DNA from: Acidobacteriota bacterium
Lineage (GTDB): Bacteria; Acidobacteriota; Blastocatellia; UBA7656
NCBI GenBank assembly: GCA_016201275.1
Contig: JACQDB010000032.1
Location: forward strand, 26,322 to 90,321
DNA length: 64,000 nucleotides
Direction: 5' to 3'
Each line of letters opens with the position of its first letter. The first letter of the stretch is position 1. The translations under genes were made by a program, and so were the position numbers. The notes beneath the pieces are model-generated. The model ran no database searches and was not told the origin of the DNA. It saw only the letters and a program-made list of their open reading frames with translations. Positions 52,489-61,183 of this stretch are shown one piece after another.

Positions 52489-55062
52489 CTACAGGGTGTC
52501 TTTGCGTTTTAATGACCACATGGTGAACAGCAGAAAAACCGCCGCAAAGCCCAGTAACAAGCTGGCATCGAGCCACACACGCGAGCGATAAGCGTTTGCG
52601 ACTTCGCTTTCCGATTGGTGATTGAGAACCTTGTCGTATTCGACCACCGTCATGGTCGAGGCCAAAGCGTCGCGGGCTTGTTTATCTTCAATGCTGACGG
52701 CGTGCGCCAGCGCGTCCATTGACCAGCGCGCAATCATGGCGTCCGCCGCGTAACTGGCCGCGCCCAGACCGTCGCGCTTGCCAATCGGCACGGGCGGCTT
52801 GGTGGAGTTTTGTCGCGATGGCGGCTGATTTTTCGCATCTTCATAACGACGATATTCAAGCGCGGTTGTCGGTTTGCCGTCCGCCGTGTTGTACAAGTCA
52901 TTGACCGGAACCAGAAACCCACTGAGCAGCAATTGCGGAATCAGAATCAAGGGCAGAATGCTCATGGCCTTTTCCGTCGAGTTGACCAGCGCCGAACAGA
53001 ATAACCCCATAGCGATGCCGCCCAGCGAAGTCATATACAACACCAGCATCAGCCAGAAAAAATCGCTGCCCTGCAAGCGTTCCAATAAAGTCAGTATGCC
53101 GACAAACAACAGGCACTGCACCATAGCAATGCCGCTCAAGACCGCGAACTTCGAGAATACATAAGACGGAATCTTGAGCGTCACCAAACGCTCGCGGGTG
53201 TAGATGGCGGTCTCGGAAACGATTTCGCGCACCGCGTTATTGGCTCCGAACCAGATCGAAATAATCGCCGCGATAAACAGAGTCTTGCCATCGTTAGGAG
53301 TTTTGCCGGCGATCAGCGAAAGGATGAAGGCGATGACCGGGGCTTGCAGCAGCAACAAGATGGTGTTGCGCGAATCTTTCAATTTGATTTCCAGATAGCG
53401 GCGCGTCAACGTCAACCATTGGCTCAAGCCCATCTTGCGACCGATGCCGCGCACATCGGTGGTGCTGACGCCGAGTTGCCCGGTGGCGCGTGCCAGTTCC
53501 TGCGCTTCGCTGATGCGCTCGTTGACATAATGATGACAGGTGGTCGAAGCCTGATAGGCGCGCCCCAACTCTTCGGGTTCGCGGTTGGCAATGCGGCGAT
53601 AGATTTCGGCAGGCTCATTACAGCCGAAATACCGCAAGGCTTCCTGCGGCGGACCGAAGAAGGCCAACCTGCCGCCTCTGGTTAAAATCGCTACGTGGTG
53701 CATCAACTCGAACTTCTCGAACTTGTGCGTCACCATGACCACTATGCGGCCTTCATCGGCGAGTTTGCGAAACAGCACCATCATGTTTTCGGTGGTTTCC
53801 GGGTCGAGCGGCGACGTCGGCTCGTCGAGAAAAATAAAACTCGGCTTGGTGAGCAATTCGATGGCCAGGCTCAGGCGTTTCTGCTGACCGCCGGAGAGTT
53901 GGCGAAATTGATTGCTGCGAAACTCCTGCAAGCCTACGGTTTCGATGGCTTCATTAACGGTCTGTTGAATCTGCGGCTCGGCGGTGCCTTGCGGCAGGCG
54001 AAGCTTGGCGGCGTAATACAGGGTGCGCTCAACGGTCAAGGCGTCGTGCAGTATATCGCGTTGCGGCACATGACCTATGGAGCGGCGCAGGGCGTCGAAG
54101 TTGCGATAGAGGTCAAGGTCGTTGATATAAACCGCGCCGGAAGAGGCCGGACGCAAAGCATTGAGGGCGTCCATCAACGTAGATTTGCCACACCCAGAAG
54201 GCCCCATCAAGCCGACAAACTCGCGTGGGCTGATGGCCAGCGAAATGTCTTTGAGAATGGTTTTGTTGCCGATCTGTTTGGTGATTTGCCAAGCACTGAT
54301 GCGGCTGGCGCTCAAGTCGTAGGGCTTGATAGTGCGCCCGTCAATCTGCAACAGAAAGCCGCCGATAAACACGATGTCATGCGGCGACAGCCGCTGTGGT
54401 TGGCGCACCGGTTCGCCGTTGACAAAGGTTCCGTTGGCGCTCTGGTTATCGTTGATGACCGGCTGCCCGTGGTCTTGATAGGTGAGCGTGGCGTGATAGC
54501 GCGACACCCCGGGGGCTTCCAAAACGATTTCGTTATCGGGAGCGCGTCCGAGTTTGACGACCGGCAAGAGCGCGTTTTGCAGGGCTGGGGTGGTCGCCGG
54601 AGTCGCCTGTAGGGGGCGCAAATCGGCGGTGGCTGCAAGCTGTGCAGAGGCGGTCAATTTTTCCCGCAGCGCCTGAGCGTCAACCCCTGACGTTAGCGCT
54701 GCGTTGGAAAATGGCGTAGCGGTTGCAGCCTTGGCGCAATAGGTGAAAGCGACCAGACCAAGCGGCCCGAAGCCGATTTTATCGCCATCGCGCAACTCGC
54801 ACTGACGCACGCGGACATCGTTGACAAAGGTTCCATGACTGGAGCCTAAGTCGGTTAGAATCGCTTTGCCTTGCGCGTCGAATTCGATGGTCGCGTGGCG
54901 ACGCGACACCACTGCCTGCTCCAACAGGATGTGGCATTGTTCGGGGTCGCGCCCGATGAGGGAAAGCGGCGTTTGCAGCAGCCAACGGTTGCCGGTCAAA
55001 GAGCCGGTCAACCCAATTAAGCAAGCGTTGCCGCCAGTAGATTTTGCAGATGGTTCACTCAT
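52489..55062 (-). CDS. FHA-FHA-ABC-2 transporter fusion
   Basis: An 857-residue protein from MSEPSAKSTGGNACLIG; AGGA lies 6 nt upstream. A longer frame to 55260 is rejected because its extra residues come from a palindromic repeat (see 55209-55296). Two FHA domains (about 20-95: LIGRDPEQC, VSRRHATIEF, GSSHGTFVND; 165-245: LGRAPDNEIV, VSRYHATL, SANGTFVNG) precede an ABC ATPase (about 258-485: GPSGCGKST, LSGGQQKRLSLAIELL, IFLDEPTSPLD) of ABCG type and a six-helix ABC-2 permease (590-850). FHA domains bind phosphothreonine, so the neighbouring kinases are natural regulators. The substrate is unknown. Confidence 0.92.
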   Translation of the reverse strand: MSEPSAKSTGGNACLIGLTGSLTGNRWLLQTPLSLIGRDPEQCHILLEQAVVSRRHATIEFDAQGKAILTDLGSSHGTFVNDVRVRQCELRDGDKIGFGPLGLVAFTYCAKAATATPFSNAALTSGVDAQALREKLTASAQLAATADLRPLQATPATTPALQNALLPVVKLGRAPDNEIVLEAPGVSRYHATLTYQDHGQPVINDNQSANGTFVNGEPVRQPQRLSPHDIVFIGGFLLQIDGRTIKPYDLSASRISAWQITKQIGNKTILKDISLAISPREFVGLMGPSGCGKSTLMDALNALRPASSGAVYINDLDLYRNFDALRRSIGHVPQRDILHDALTVERTLYYAAKLRLPQGTAEPQIQQTVNEAIETVGLQEFRSNQFRQLSGGQQKRLSLAIELLTKPSFIFLDEPTSPLDPETTENMMVLFRKLADEGRIVVMVTHKFEKFELMHHVAILTRGGRLAFFGPPQEALRYFGCNEPAEIYRRIANREPEELGRAYQASTTCHHYVNERISEAQELARATGQLGVSTTDVRGIGRKMGLSQWLTLTRRYLEIKLKDSRNTILLLLQAPVIAFILSLIAGKTPNDGKTLFIAAIISIWFGANNAVREIVSETAIYTRERLVTLKIPSYVFSKFAVLSGIAMVQCLLFVGILTLLERLQGSDFFWLMLVLYMTSLGGIAMGLFCSALVNSTEKAMSILPLILIPQLLLSGFLVPVNDLYNTADGKPTTALEYRRYEDAKNQPPSRQNSTKPPVPIGKRDGLGAASYAADAMIARWSMDALAHAVSIEDKQARDALASTMTVVEYDKVLNHQSESEVANAYRSRVWLDASLLLGFAAVFLLFTMWSLKRKDTL

Positions 55063-55208
55063 GATTTTCCTGAATGACTTGGTTTTTCGGGCGCTAGAAA
55101 AATCTCTGTCGGTACGCAATTGCGGCGCTGCCGCGTACAGAGTTATTGCTCTCACCTCGAAACCTCTTTGTTCGTGTTGCCTGCTCTCAACCGGGATTAT
55201 TGAGAGCG

Positions 55209-55296
55209 TGTCGCAGAAATGGATGTTCTGTCCATATATTGTGTGTGATGGTTTAACCATCTACAACATATAGACGGTTTCTGAAATTTTGCGACG
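55209..55296. repeat. 88-bp palindromic MITE-like element, copy B
   Basis: Ends are TGTCGCA and TGCGACG, and the pairing extends outward (AGCG with CGCT). A 7-bp direct repeat TATTGAG flanks it (55198-55204 and 55302-55308), a likely target duplication. Copy A lies at 13190-13277. Confidence 0.82.
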
Positions 55297-55320
55297 CGCT
55301 CTATTGAGGGCGCGCAAGCT

Positions 55321-58300
55321 TCAGGGCAACTGTGCCGATAAGCGCAACTCTCGCCACTGCCAATCGCCTTGCAGAACGAACGCGCCCCAGTAATACGGTG
55401 CGCTCCAACGCTCTTTTTTCCACATCTCGATTTTCGTGGCGCGCAGCGCAGAGGCCGGTGAGAGGCGCTCTTTGCCTAACAGCTTTTTATAAAAACTGAC
55501 CATGAAATCTGCCGCCGCTTGATCTTCCAATGACCACATACTGACGATCACTCGTGGCGCTCCGGCGCTCATAAACATTCGTGACAGATTCATCAAACCC
55601 TCGCCGCGCACCTCTTTGCCGAGGCCGCTCTTGCAGGCGCTTAACACAATTAAATCGGCGGGCAATTTGATTTTGAATAACTCGTGAGCCATCAACGAGC
55701 CGTCTTGCGGCTGGCCGTCTTCGCTGAAGGCCGACAGCGCGATTTCCGATAACTCAGGGTGTTCGTCGTTGATGAACGAGTGCGTAGCGAAGTGCAGTAT
55801 GCGATAGTTTTTCATCTCGTCGCTGATGGCCAGGGCGCGATTGGCGGCAAAATCCAGCGCCAGTAAACCCTGCCCTTTGGCGACCAACTTGATAATCTCT
55901 TTGCCTTCCCACTGCGTTGCCGACAATCGTTCCAGCGCTGCCGCGCCGTCATTATCGTTGGCGTTGCTGTTGGCTTTGGCATTGCCATTGTCGTTGATGC
56001 GCTCATCGTTGCGACTGAACACCGGGTCGGCAAAAATCGCTATGGTTTTGGGCGCAGGCGGACGATTGGCGATCAAGCTGCGCTGTAAGGCGATGGCCGA
56101 CACCGAAGGGATGTTGACCACTTCGTGGGTGACGATTACAGGAAGATAGCCTTTGTCAAAACCCGCATGAGATTTTGCCATTGCCACAGATTTGAGGGTC
56201 TGGCGGTATTGCGTTTGCCCTTCTGCAAGGGTTGACTCAGGAGCTTGCAGAAGATCGAAGGGTAGGCGCTGCAAAACTCCGGGCGCGGCAATCACCAGGC
56301 GTTTGGCGCTATAGAATTGCTCAACCGGCCCCAGCAGCAGTCGGCTTAATTGGCCTATCACTTTGTAGTATTCGGCGTCGCTGGCAGCCTCGCGCAGTTT
56401 ATCCCGCCGCATCGTCAACAATTCATACAGCCGCCGCGCCAGCTTGGTGATCTCTTTGGAGTCGCCCAACTCATAGCTTTTGAGCGAATCGTTACGCACC
56501 GCCCACAAATAGCATTGCTCTTTACCAAAGGCATATTCGAGGAGCAGCGAATCGTCATCAAGTTGGGCTTGAATTTCTTCGGCGGTCAGGATGCGCGGCT
56601 GTTTCAAGGCGGCGTAAGCGGGGCTGGATTCGCGCAGCTTCGCCAGCACCGCATCGTGCTGATCGGTTAATTCGGTAATCGCTTTTTTCAGCGTCTCGAC
56701 CGCCTCGGTATAGGTCTGCGGATTGCCGAGGCGGCGCTGTTTGTAGATAGCTTCGTTCAGCTTTTGTTGAAGTTCATTCTCTTGATTAATCAAAGCGCCT
56801 GGCGCGCTCTGGCGAATATCCACTTTGGCTTCGTTAAGCAGATCAATCAGGCTGCGCGCTCTGGCAAATTCGCTGGCCTGCAAAGCGGCAGCGGCATAGC
56901 CTCTGGTCGGGTTCGCTTTGTGCAATTGCATCAACAGGTCTATATAAAAATCGTAGTATTCCTGAACTTCGGCGAAATAGGAGATGCGTAACTGGCAGCT
57001 TTCTCCGGCAGAGCGCAAGGCTTCGAGTAATTCGAGGGCATCTTCGATGTGCTGTTTGGCCGCCGCCAACTGTCCCATTTGCCGCTGGCACTTGGCGATG
57101 CCAAATAGCGTTGTGGCTTCACCGGCGCGGTCGCCTACCTGTACCCGCAGCGGCAGCGCTTTTTGAAATGTCGCGCAGGCCGCTTGATAGTTGTTCAAGC
57201 GCATCTGCACCCAGCCGAGGCCGGAAAGAACATCGGCCTCTTCGGTCTCGCTTTTCACCGCTTGAATGAGTTGCAAAGCGCGGTTCAAATACTCCAGCGC
57301 TTCCAAGGTCTTGCCCTGCCAGGTGTAGATTCTGCCGATGCCAAGCAGGGTCAGAGCTTCGCCTTTGCGATCTTGGTATTGGCGGCGCAGCGGCAGCGAT
57401 TGCAGAAAATAGTCCAAGGCTTTTTCATGCTCGTCGAGCAACGAATAGGCCCAAGCGACGCCGTACATGGCCATGCCTTCGCCATAATAATCCTGTAACT
57501 CTCGTCGCAGTTTTAGGCATTGTTGAAAGAGGTCTAAGGCCTTGGCGGTCTCGCCTAGATACAGAAAAGCATAAGCCTGTCCCATCTGTGCGAGGGCTTC
57601 GCCATAGCGGTCTTTGACTTCGCGCATCAAGGCCAACGACTGCGCGAAGCTCTGTTCGGCGCGTTGATTTTCGCCCAAAGCTCGATAGCTTAAACCCATT
57701 CCGAAAAGCGCCACGGCCTGTTCGTAGTTATCCTCAAGAAGCCGCCAGAGATTCAATGACGCATCAAATTTTTCCAGAGATTTTCTGTAGCCATCAGCCT
57801 TTTTGCTGGCGCGCAGGCTTTCGCCTTCGGTCACCAGTCGTTCGGCGCTGAGGCGACCTTCATCGCGCCTGTTGGCGTCGCGGAGTTCGGCGATTCGCAG
57901 GCGATAACGCGCCCTGGCATCCACGCCGTTGACCGCTTTGACGACCACATGAAAGATTCCAGAAGTCTTGGCAAGCACCGAAATGGATTCCGGGCCACGA
58001 TAACCGTTGGGGCGATCAACGGTGTTTACGGCGCTTTGGTCAGGAGCGAAAACGCTCACTTCTACATCTATATCCTGTTGTTCGACGATGACTCGCGCAT
58101 ACTGTCCGGCTGTGAGCGCCAGTTTATAACAATGCCTTTGATGGAGGGCAAGGGTGCGTTCAAAGATGGTGTCTGCGGTGAGCGGAAGAAGATCGGCTTC
58201 GCCTTGTGTGGCGCAAGGCGAAGCCGTAGCTTGCGGGTCTTGAACGATGTTGTCAGCTGTTGCCGAGCAGGCAGCAAAATAAGCAAAGGCGGGAAGAAAT

Positions 58301-58353
58301 AAGCCACAAGTGATGAGGGCAATTCGGCTGTATGAATGAATCTTTGCTTGCAT
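55321..58353 (-). CDS. Secreted TPR-CHAT protease-like protein
   Basis: About 1010 residues from MQAKIHSYSRIALITCGLFL, chosen because a signal peptide with a possible lipobox Cys (29) begins here; no good ribosome site supports it, and the frame is open to 58578. A PPC-like beta domain (about 50-165), about eight TPRs (170-480; ALFGMGLSYRALGENQRAEQ), a helical linker (530-640) and a C-terminal CHAT domain (690-1000) follow. The catalytic pair is present: His in ILHFATHSF (about 855) and Cys in VLSACKSGLG (about 908). CHAT proteases are caspase relatives, often triggered by TPR ligands. It lies 337 nt downstream of the sigma-coupled gene. Confidence 0.92.
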   Translation of the reverse strand: MQAKIHSYSRIALITCGLFLPAFAYFAACSATADNIVQDPQATASPCATQGEADLLPLTADTIFERTLALHQRHCYKLALTAGQYARVIVEQQDIDVEVSVFAPDQSAVNTVDRPNGYRGPESISVLAKTSGIFHVVVKAVNGVDARARYRLRIAELRDANRRDEGRLSAERLVTEGESLRASKKADGYRKSLEKFDASLNLWRLLEDNYEQAVALFGMGLSYRALGENQRAEQSFAQSLALMREVKDRYGEALAQMGQAYAFLYLGETAKALDLFQQCLKLRRELQDYYGEGMAMYGVAWAYSLLDEHEKALDYFLQSLPLRRQYQDRKGEALTLLGIGRIYTWQGKTLEALEYLNRALQLIQAVKSETEEADVLSGLGWVQMRLNNYQAACATFQKALPLRVQVGDRAGEATTLFGIAKCQRQMGQLAAAKQHIEDALELLEALRSAGESCQLRISYFAEVQEYYDFYIDLLMQLHKANPTRGYAAAALQASEFARARSLIDLLNEAKVDIRQSAPGALINQENELQQKLNEAIYKQRRLGNPQTYTEAVETLKKAITELTDQHDAVLAKLRESSPAYAALKQPRILTAEEIQAQLDDDSLLLEYAFGKEQCYLWAVRNDSLKSYELGDSKEITKLARRLYELLTMRRDKLREAASDAEYYKVIGQLSRLLLGPVEQFYSAKRLVIAAPGVLQRLPFDLLQAPESTLAEGQTQYRQTLKSVAMAKSHAGFDKGYLPVIVTHEVVNIPSVSAIALQRSLIANRPPAPKTIAIFADPVFSRNDERINDNGNAKANSNANDNDGAAALERLSATQWEGKEIIKLVAKGQGLLALDFAANRALAISDEMKNYRILHFATHSFINDEHPELSEIALSAFSEDGQPQDGSLMAHELFKIKLPADLIVLSACKSGLGKEVRGEGLMNLSRMFMSAGAPRVIVSMWSLEDQAAADFMVSFYKKLLGKERLSPASALRATKIEMWKKERWSAPYYWGAFVLQGDWQWRELRLSAQLP

Positions 58354-58690
58354 GGGGCAATCGCTTTGACTACACTGCAGCCGCTTTCCTAGACCCGCGA
58401 AGAGAGTTAGGTATGCGGCGCTACGGGCTGATGATGCTACGTTAAGAAGCGCGGTTTTGCGGTCTGCTACGATGAACCCAAAGACCATGTGAGTTAGCCT
58501 TTGCCAACAGCGTTGCAAAACCGGCTTCCTTGAAAATAGAGTGCTGATTCGGTCATCAGGAAGTCTGAATTCCGGCAAAAAAAATTACGAAACCGCGAAG
58601 CCTGTGATGACACCTAGGGCGTCGCTTCCACCGTTTGCGCTGCGACTTTTCATTTGTGCCGATTTCCGCTTGACTTACTGACTGACTGAT
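58354..58690. other. Gene-free stretch upstream of the CHAT gene
   Basis: I see no gene, promoter of quality or repeat in this 337 nt. An open frame in line with the CHAT gene covers the part up to 58578 but has no protein-like features. Confidence 0.5.
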
Positions 58691-59689
58691 TTACTTCCGG
58701 GGATTTTTCTCTTTCTCGACAATCACCTGATAATAACCTGGCGCTTCGCCCTTGCGAGAGATACACAGGCGATAGGTCTTCTCTTCCAAAACGCTGGCAT
58801 CGAGCGTGACGTTCAGCGTTTTGCCATCGGTGCTTTTCGCTTTGCGGCTCACCAACGGCTTATTGAAAGCGTCCACGATCAACACCGAATAAATGCCGTT
58901 CGGGCTGCCTTCGGGAAGCGTGAACAAAATACGGGTGCGCGCCTGTGGCAAGCGTATGCTTTTCCTGGGCGGCTCTTCCCTTTGCGCTTGGCGCAGCGTC
59001 TGATGCTCCGTCAAATCAACCTTGATGAAAGCAATCGTCGTCACCTCTTGAGCGGCGCGTTTGCGGTTTGGTTGCAACCTTGAGTGAGCGTTGGCGGTCT
59101 TCGCCGGTTGCGCTGCTGCTGTTGTTCCCGCTGTTGCTGTTGGCGCGTTTGCGATTTCCGGCGACCCCGAAGAAGCACGCTCAGGCGCTGGCGTTGCTTG
59201 GTGCGTAGGCTCTTCGGCAAGCGCTGGCGGCGAGGTCGTCTCGTCCGTCACATAACGAACCCCCGTATAAACGGCTGCCAGAATCAGCACACTGGTCAGC
59301 AGTGGCAACAAGGGTTTGGGCAGCGCCAAGGTGAAACCTCGCCACGCTGTAGGCACGGCGGCCAAGACTTTTTGTCGTGTCTTGCGCGCCAACGGCCTTT
59401 GCAGACGCTGCGCCTCTTTGATCAAATGCGCCAGCCGTGTGGCATCAACCTCGGCGTAAGCCGCCAGTTCCTCTACCTGTCTGGTAAAGGCTGGCGCAGC
59501 GGTGTCCGGGCATTTGCACAACGCCAGACGCAAGACCTGCTGCGGGTCGGTGTGCAATTGCTTGGCAAGCCCTTGGTCATCCAGACTGGTCTGCTGCTGA
59601 TAAATGCGGAAGCTGTTGGCCAGGTACGCCGGATGATTTTGCAACCGTTCACGCATCGCCGTTAATAATCGAAAAGCTGTCTCATTCAT
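58691..59689 (-). CDS. Single-TM protein coupled to ECF sigma gene
   Basis: A 332-residue protein starting MNETAFRLLTAMRERL. Its ATG shares one base with the stop of the sigma gene (TGATG), so translation is coupled. Residues 1-125 are helical and cytoplasmic, one TM lies at about 129-148, then an Ala/Thr/Pro-rich linker and a C-terminal domain (225-330) with a beta-rich, Ig-like pattern (IYSVLIVDAFNKPLVSRKAK). This is the layout of a membrane anti-sigma factor, but no ZAS zinc motif or known anti-sigma domain is visible. It lies between sigma and CHAT genes on one strand, a plausible regulator of both. Confidence 0.75.
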   Translation of the reverse strand: MNETAFRLLTAMRERLQNHPAYLANSFRIYQQQTSLDDQGLAKQLHTDPQQVLRLALCKCPDTAAPAFTRQVEELAAYAEVDATRLAHLIKEAQRLQRPLARKTRQKVLAAVPTAWRGFTLALPKPLLPLLTSVLILAAVYTGVRYVTDETTSPPALAEEPTHQATPAPERASSGSPEIANAPTATAGTTAAAQPAKTANAHSRLQPNRKRAAQEVTTIAFIKVDLTEHQTLRQAQREEPPRKSIRLPQARTRILFTLPEGSPNGIYSVLIVDAFNKPLVSRKAKSTDGKTLNVTLDASVLEEKTYRLCISRKGEAPGYYQVIVEKEKNPRK

Positions 59690-60354
59690 CACAAATCGCG
59701 CTCCGCCTTGCGGCTTTTCGTGTAGCGAAATACGGCTTCCAGTTGACCGCTGTCATGTCTCTTCAGCCAGCGCTTCATTCTGGCTTTCAACCAATCTTTG
59801 TGCTGCTTAACGATAGCTTTTTGCGTTTCTGGTGCGGCATTTTCCAGATGCAGTGCTTCCGCATACGCAGCGGTTTCGCGCACTGCATTCATCATCAACT
59901 CGATAATCTGACGGTCGGTCGGGTCAGTGATTTCAGCTATCGCCTGTTCGGCCAACGCCGAGACCGCTGCTGTCTGGTAACTTGCCGGATTATCAAGCTG
60001 TGCTATCCCCTTCATCTCATGTTCCGAAAAAGGGATATGAAGTTCGACAAATTTTTTTTGCCGCTCAAGAAAATTTAGCAGATCGCCACAGGCGTCCATG
60101 TATAGGTAGGCAAGCAGGCTGCTTTTGGCGGGAGTGAATTTTTGCGGATGGAGGAGGTAACTCAGCAGCGCGTCCGTAGCAAAGGTCTCGACCAGATGCG
60201 GGTCAGGCAGGTTCGCAAAATGCTGGCGCAGAGCTTTGGTCAGCAGCGGCAGCAACAGTTCACAGATTTCCGTACTGACACAAACATCCTGTCCGCTGAT
60301 CAGGCGATGGTGAAAGGATTCGCCCAGCATTCGGAGTTCGGCATTGGCTTTCAT
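59689..60354 (-). CDS. Divergent ECF-type sigma factor
   Basis: A 221-residue protein from MKANAELRMLGESFHH, with GAGGAG about 6 nt upstream; a frame reaching 60540 is rejected. About residues 25-105 resemble sigma region 2 (FATDALLSYLLHPQKFTPAK, SLLAYLYMDACGDLLNFLER), the -10 binding part. About 150-210 resemble region 4 (ITDPTDRQIIELMMNAVRET, QKAIVKQHKDWLKARM). Both are weak but in the right order and spacing. It would direct RNA polymerase to a small regulon. Overlaps the TM gene by one base. Alternative: a sigma-like protein without activity. Confidence 0.72.
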   Translation of the reverse strand: MKANAELRMLGESFHHRLISGQDVCVSTEICELLLPLLTKALRQHFANLPDPHLVETFATDALLSYLLHPQKFTPAKSSLLAYLYMDACGDLLNFLERQKKFVELHIPFSEHEMKGIAQLDNPASYQTAAVSALAEQAIAEITDPTDRQIIELMMNAVRETAAYAEALHLENAAPETQKAIVKQHKDWLKARMKRWLKRHDSGQLEAVFRYTKSRKAERDL

Positions 60355-60793
60355 ACGCGCTCCTCGTTGACTTGCCCTAGCCTTCGGCTCAATGATTGGC
60401 GCGGCTGGCAAGGCTTGCATACACACGCGGATAAACATAGGAAATGGCAGCAAAGAAGCCTGGAAGAGAACGAGTAATCTTTGCTTTAGGACTTGGAGTG
60501 AGCCGCGATTATACTGCACCACAATTTTATAGACAAACAATTTTTGCCAGCGCTAAAAGTACCGAAGGCGGAGCGCTACCAGTCAGCCCGCGCAGTGGAC
60601 GTAAGCCTTTAGCCCAGTGTGGAGCATAGCGGAACGCTGGGTGACGGATGGGGCCAAACAATTTAGCCCACCAAGCGGGTGATAGCCGATTATCTATCAC
60701 CCGCTTGGTGGGCTTTTGCAAAGCAGAACTTTACCGCTGCGAGTTTCGTTCATTCTGCTTCAAGCATTCAAACCAACTCAGGAGAGATTCAAC
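60355..60793. other. Divergent intergenic stretch with a long hairpin
   Basis: No complete gene was found. It holds the promoter region of the sigma gene and the hairpin at 60665-60714, with short repeat-like sequence around 60560-60630. Confidence 0.5.
60665..60714. repeat. Perfect 21-bp hairpin
   Basis: AGCCCACCAAGCGGGTGATAG (60665-60685, given here as 20 bases plus G) pairs exactly with 60694-60714 around an 8-nt loop. TTTT follows on the plus strand. It could terminate transcripts from the left or be a repeat remnant. Confidence 0.8.
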
Positions 60794-61032
60794 GTGCAAA
60801 AAAACTATTCGCACTGTTCAACAGCGGTTTGCTCACGGTGATTTTGAGTTTTGCCGCAATGGCGCAAGCGACGGGGCCGCCTCAGTTTGAAATTTTTGCG
60901 GAATCAGAAACCAAGCCCTTCTTGAAAGTAGTGGACGCGCAAAGCACTTTTGTGCCGAACAACGAGGGCGCGGTTGATAGATTGATTCTGCATCAAAACG
61001 GTCAGCCGATACCCGGCAAAAAAATCAAGTAG
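60794..61032 (+). pseudogene. Frameshifted signal peptide joined to DUF3471 tail
   Basis: AGGAGA lies 8 nt before a GTG at 60794, but that frame stops after 15 codons. Adding one A to the A7 run at 60798-60804 would give MQKKLFALFNSGLLTVILSF with a clean signal peptide (AMAQA) and an open frame to 61032, about 79 residues. The mature part (FEIFAESETKPFLKVVDAQS, then AVDRLILHQNGQPIPGK) matches the C-terminal DUF3471 tail of secreted beta-lactamase-family hydrolases, in which the catalytic domain normally comes first. So it looks like an internal-deletion remnant that also carries a frameshift, or a slippage or sequencing error. Convergent with thrC. Confidence 0.65.
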
Positions 61033-61183
61033 CCAGGTGATCGTTGTTTGAAGATGAGCAAACCGCTTTTGCCAACAAGACCCCAAGATCACGAAGGTTC
61101 ACGAAGAACTCTTGGTGTACCTTTGTGTTCTTGTTGTCTTGTTGGCAGAAGCGAAAGCGAGCCTCAAAGCCCTTCGTCACCAC

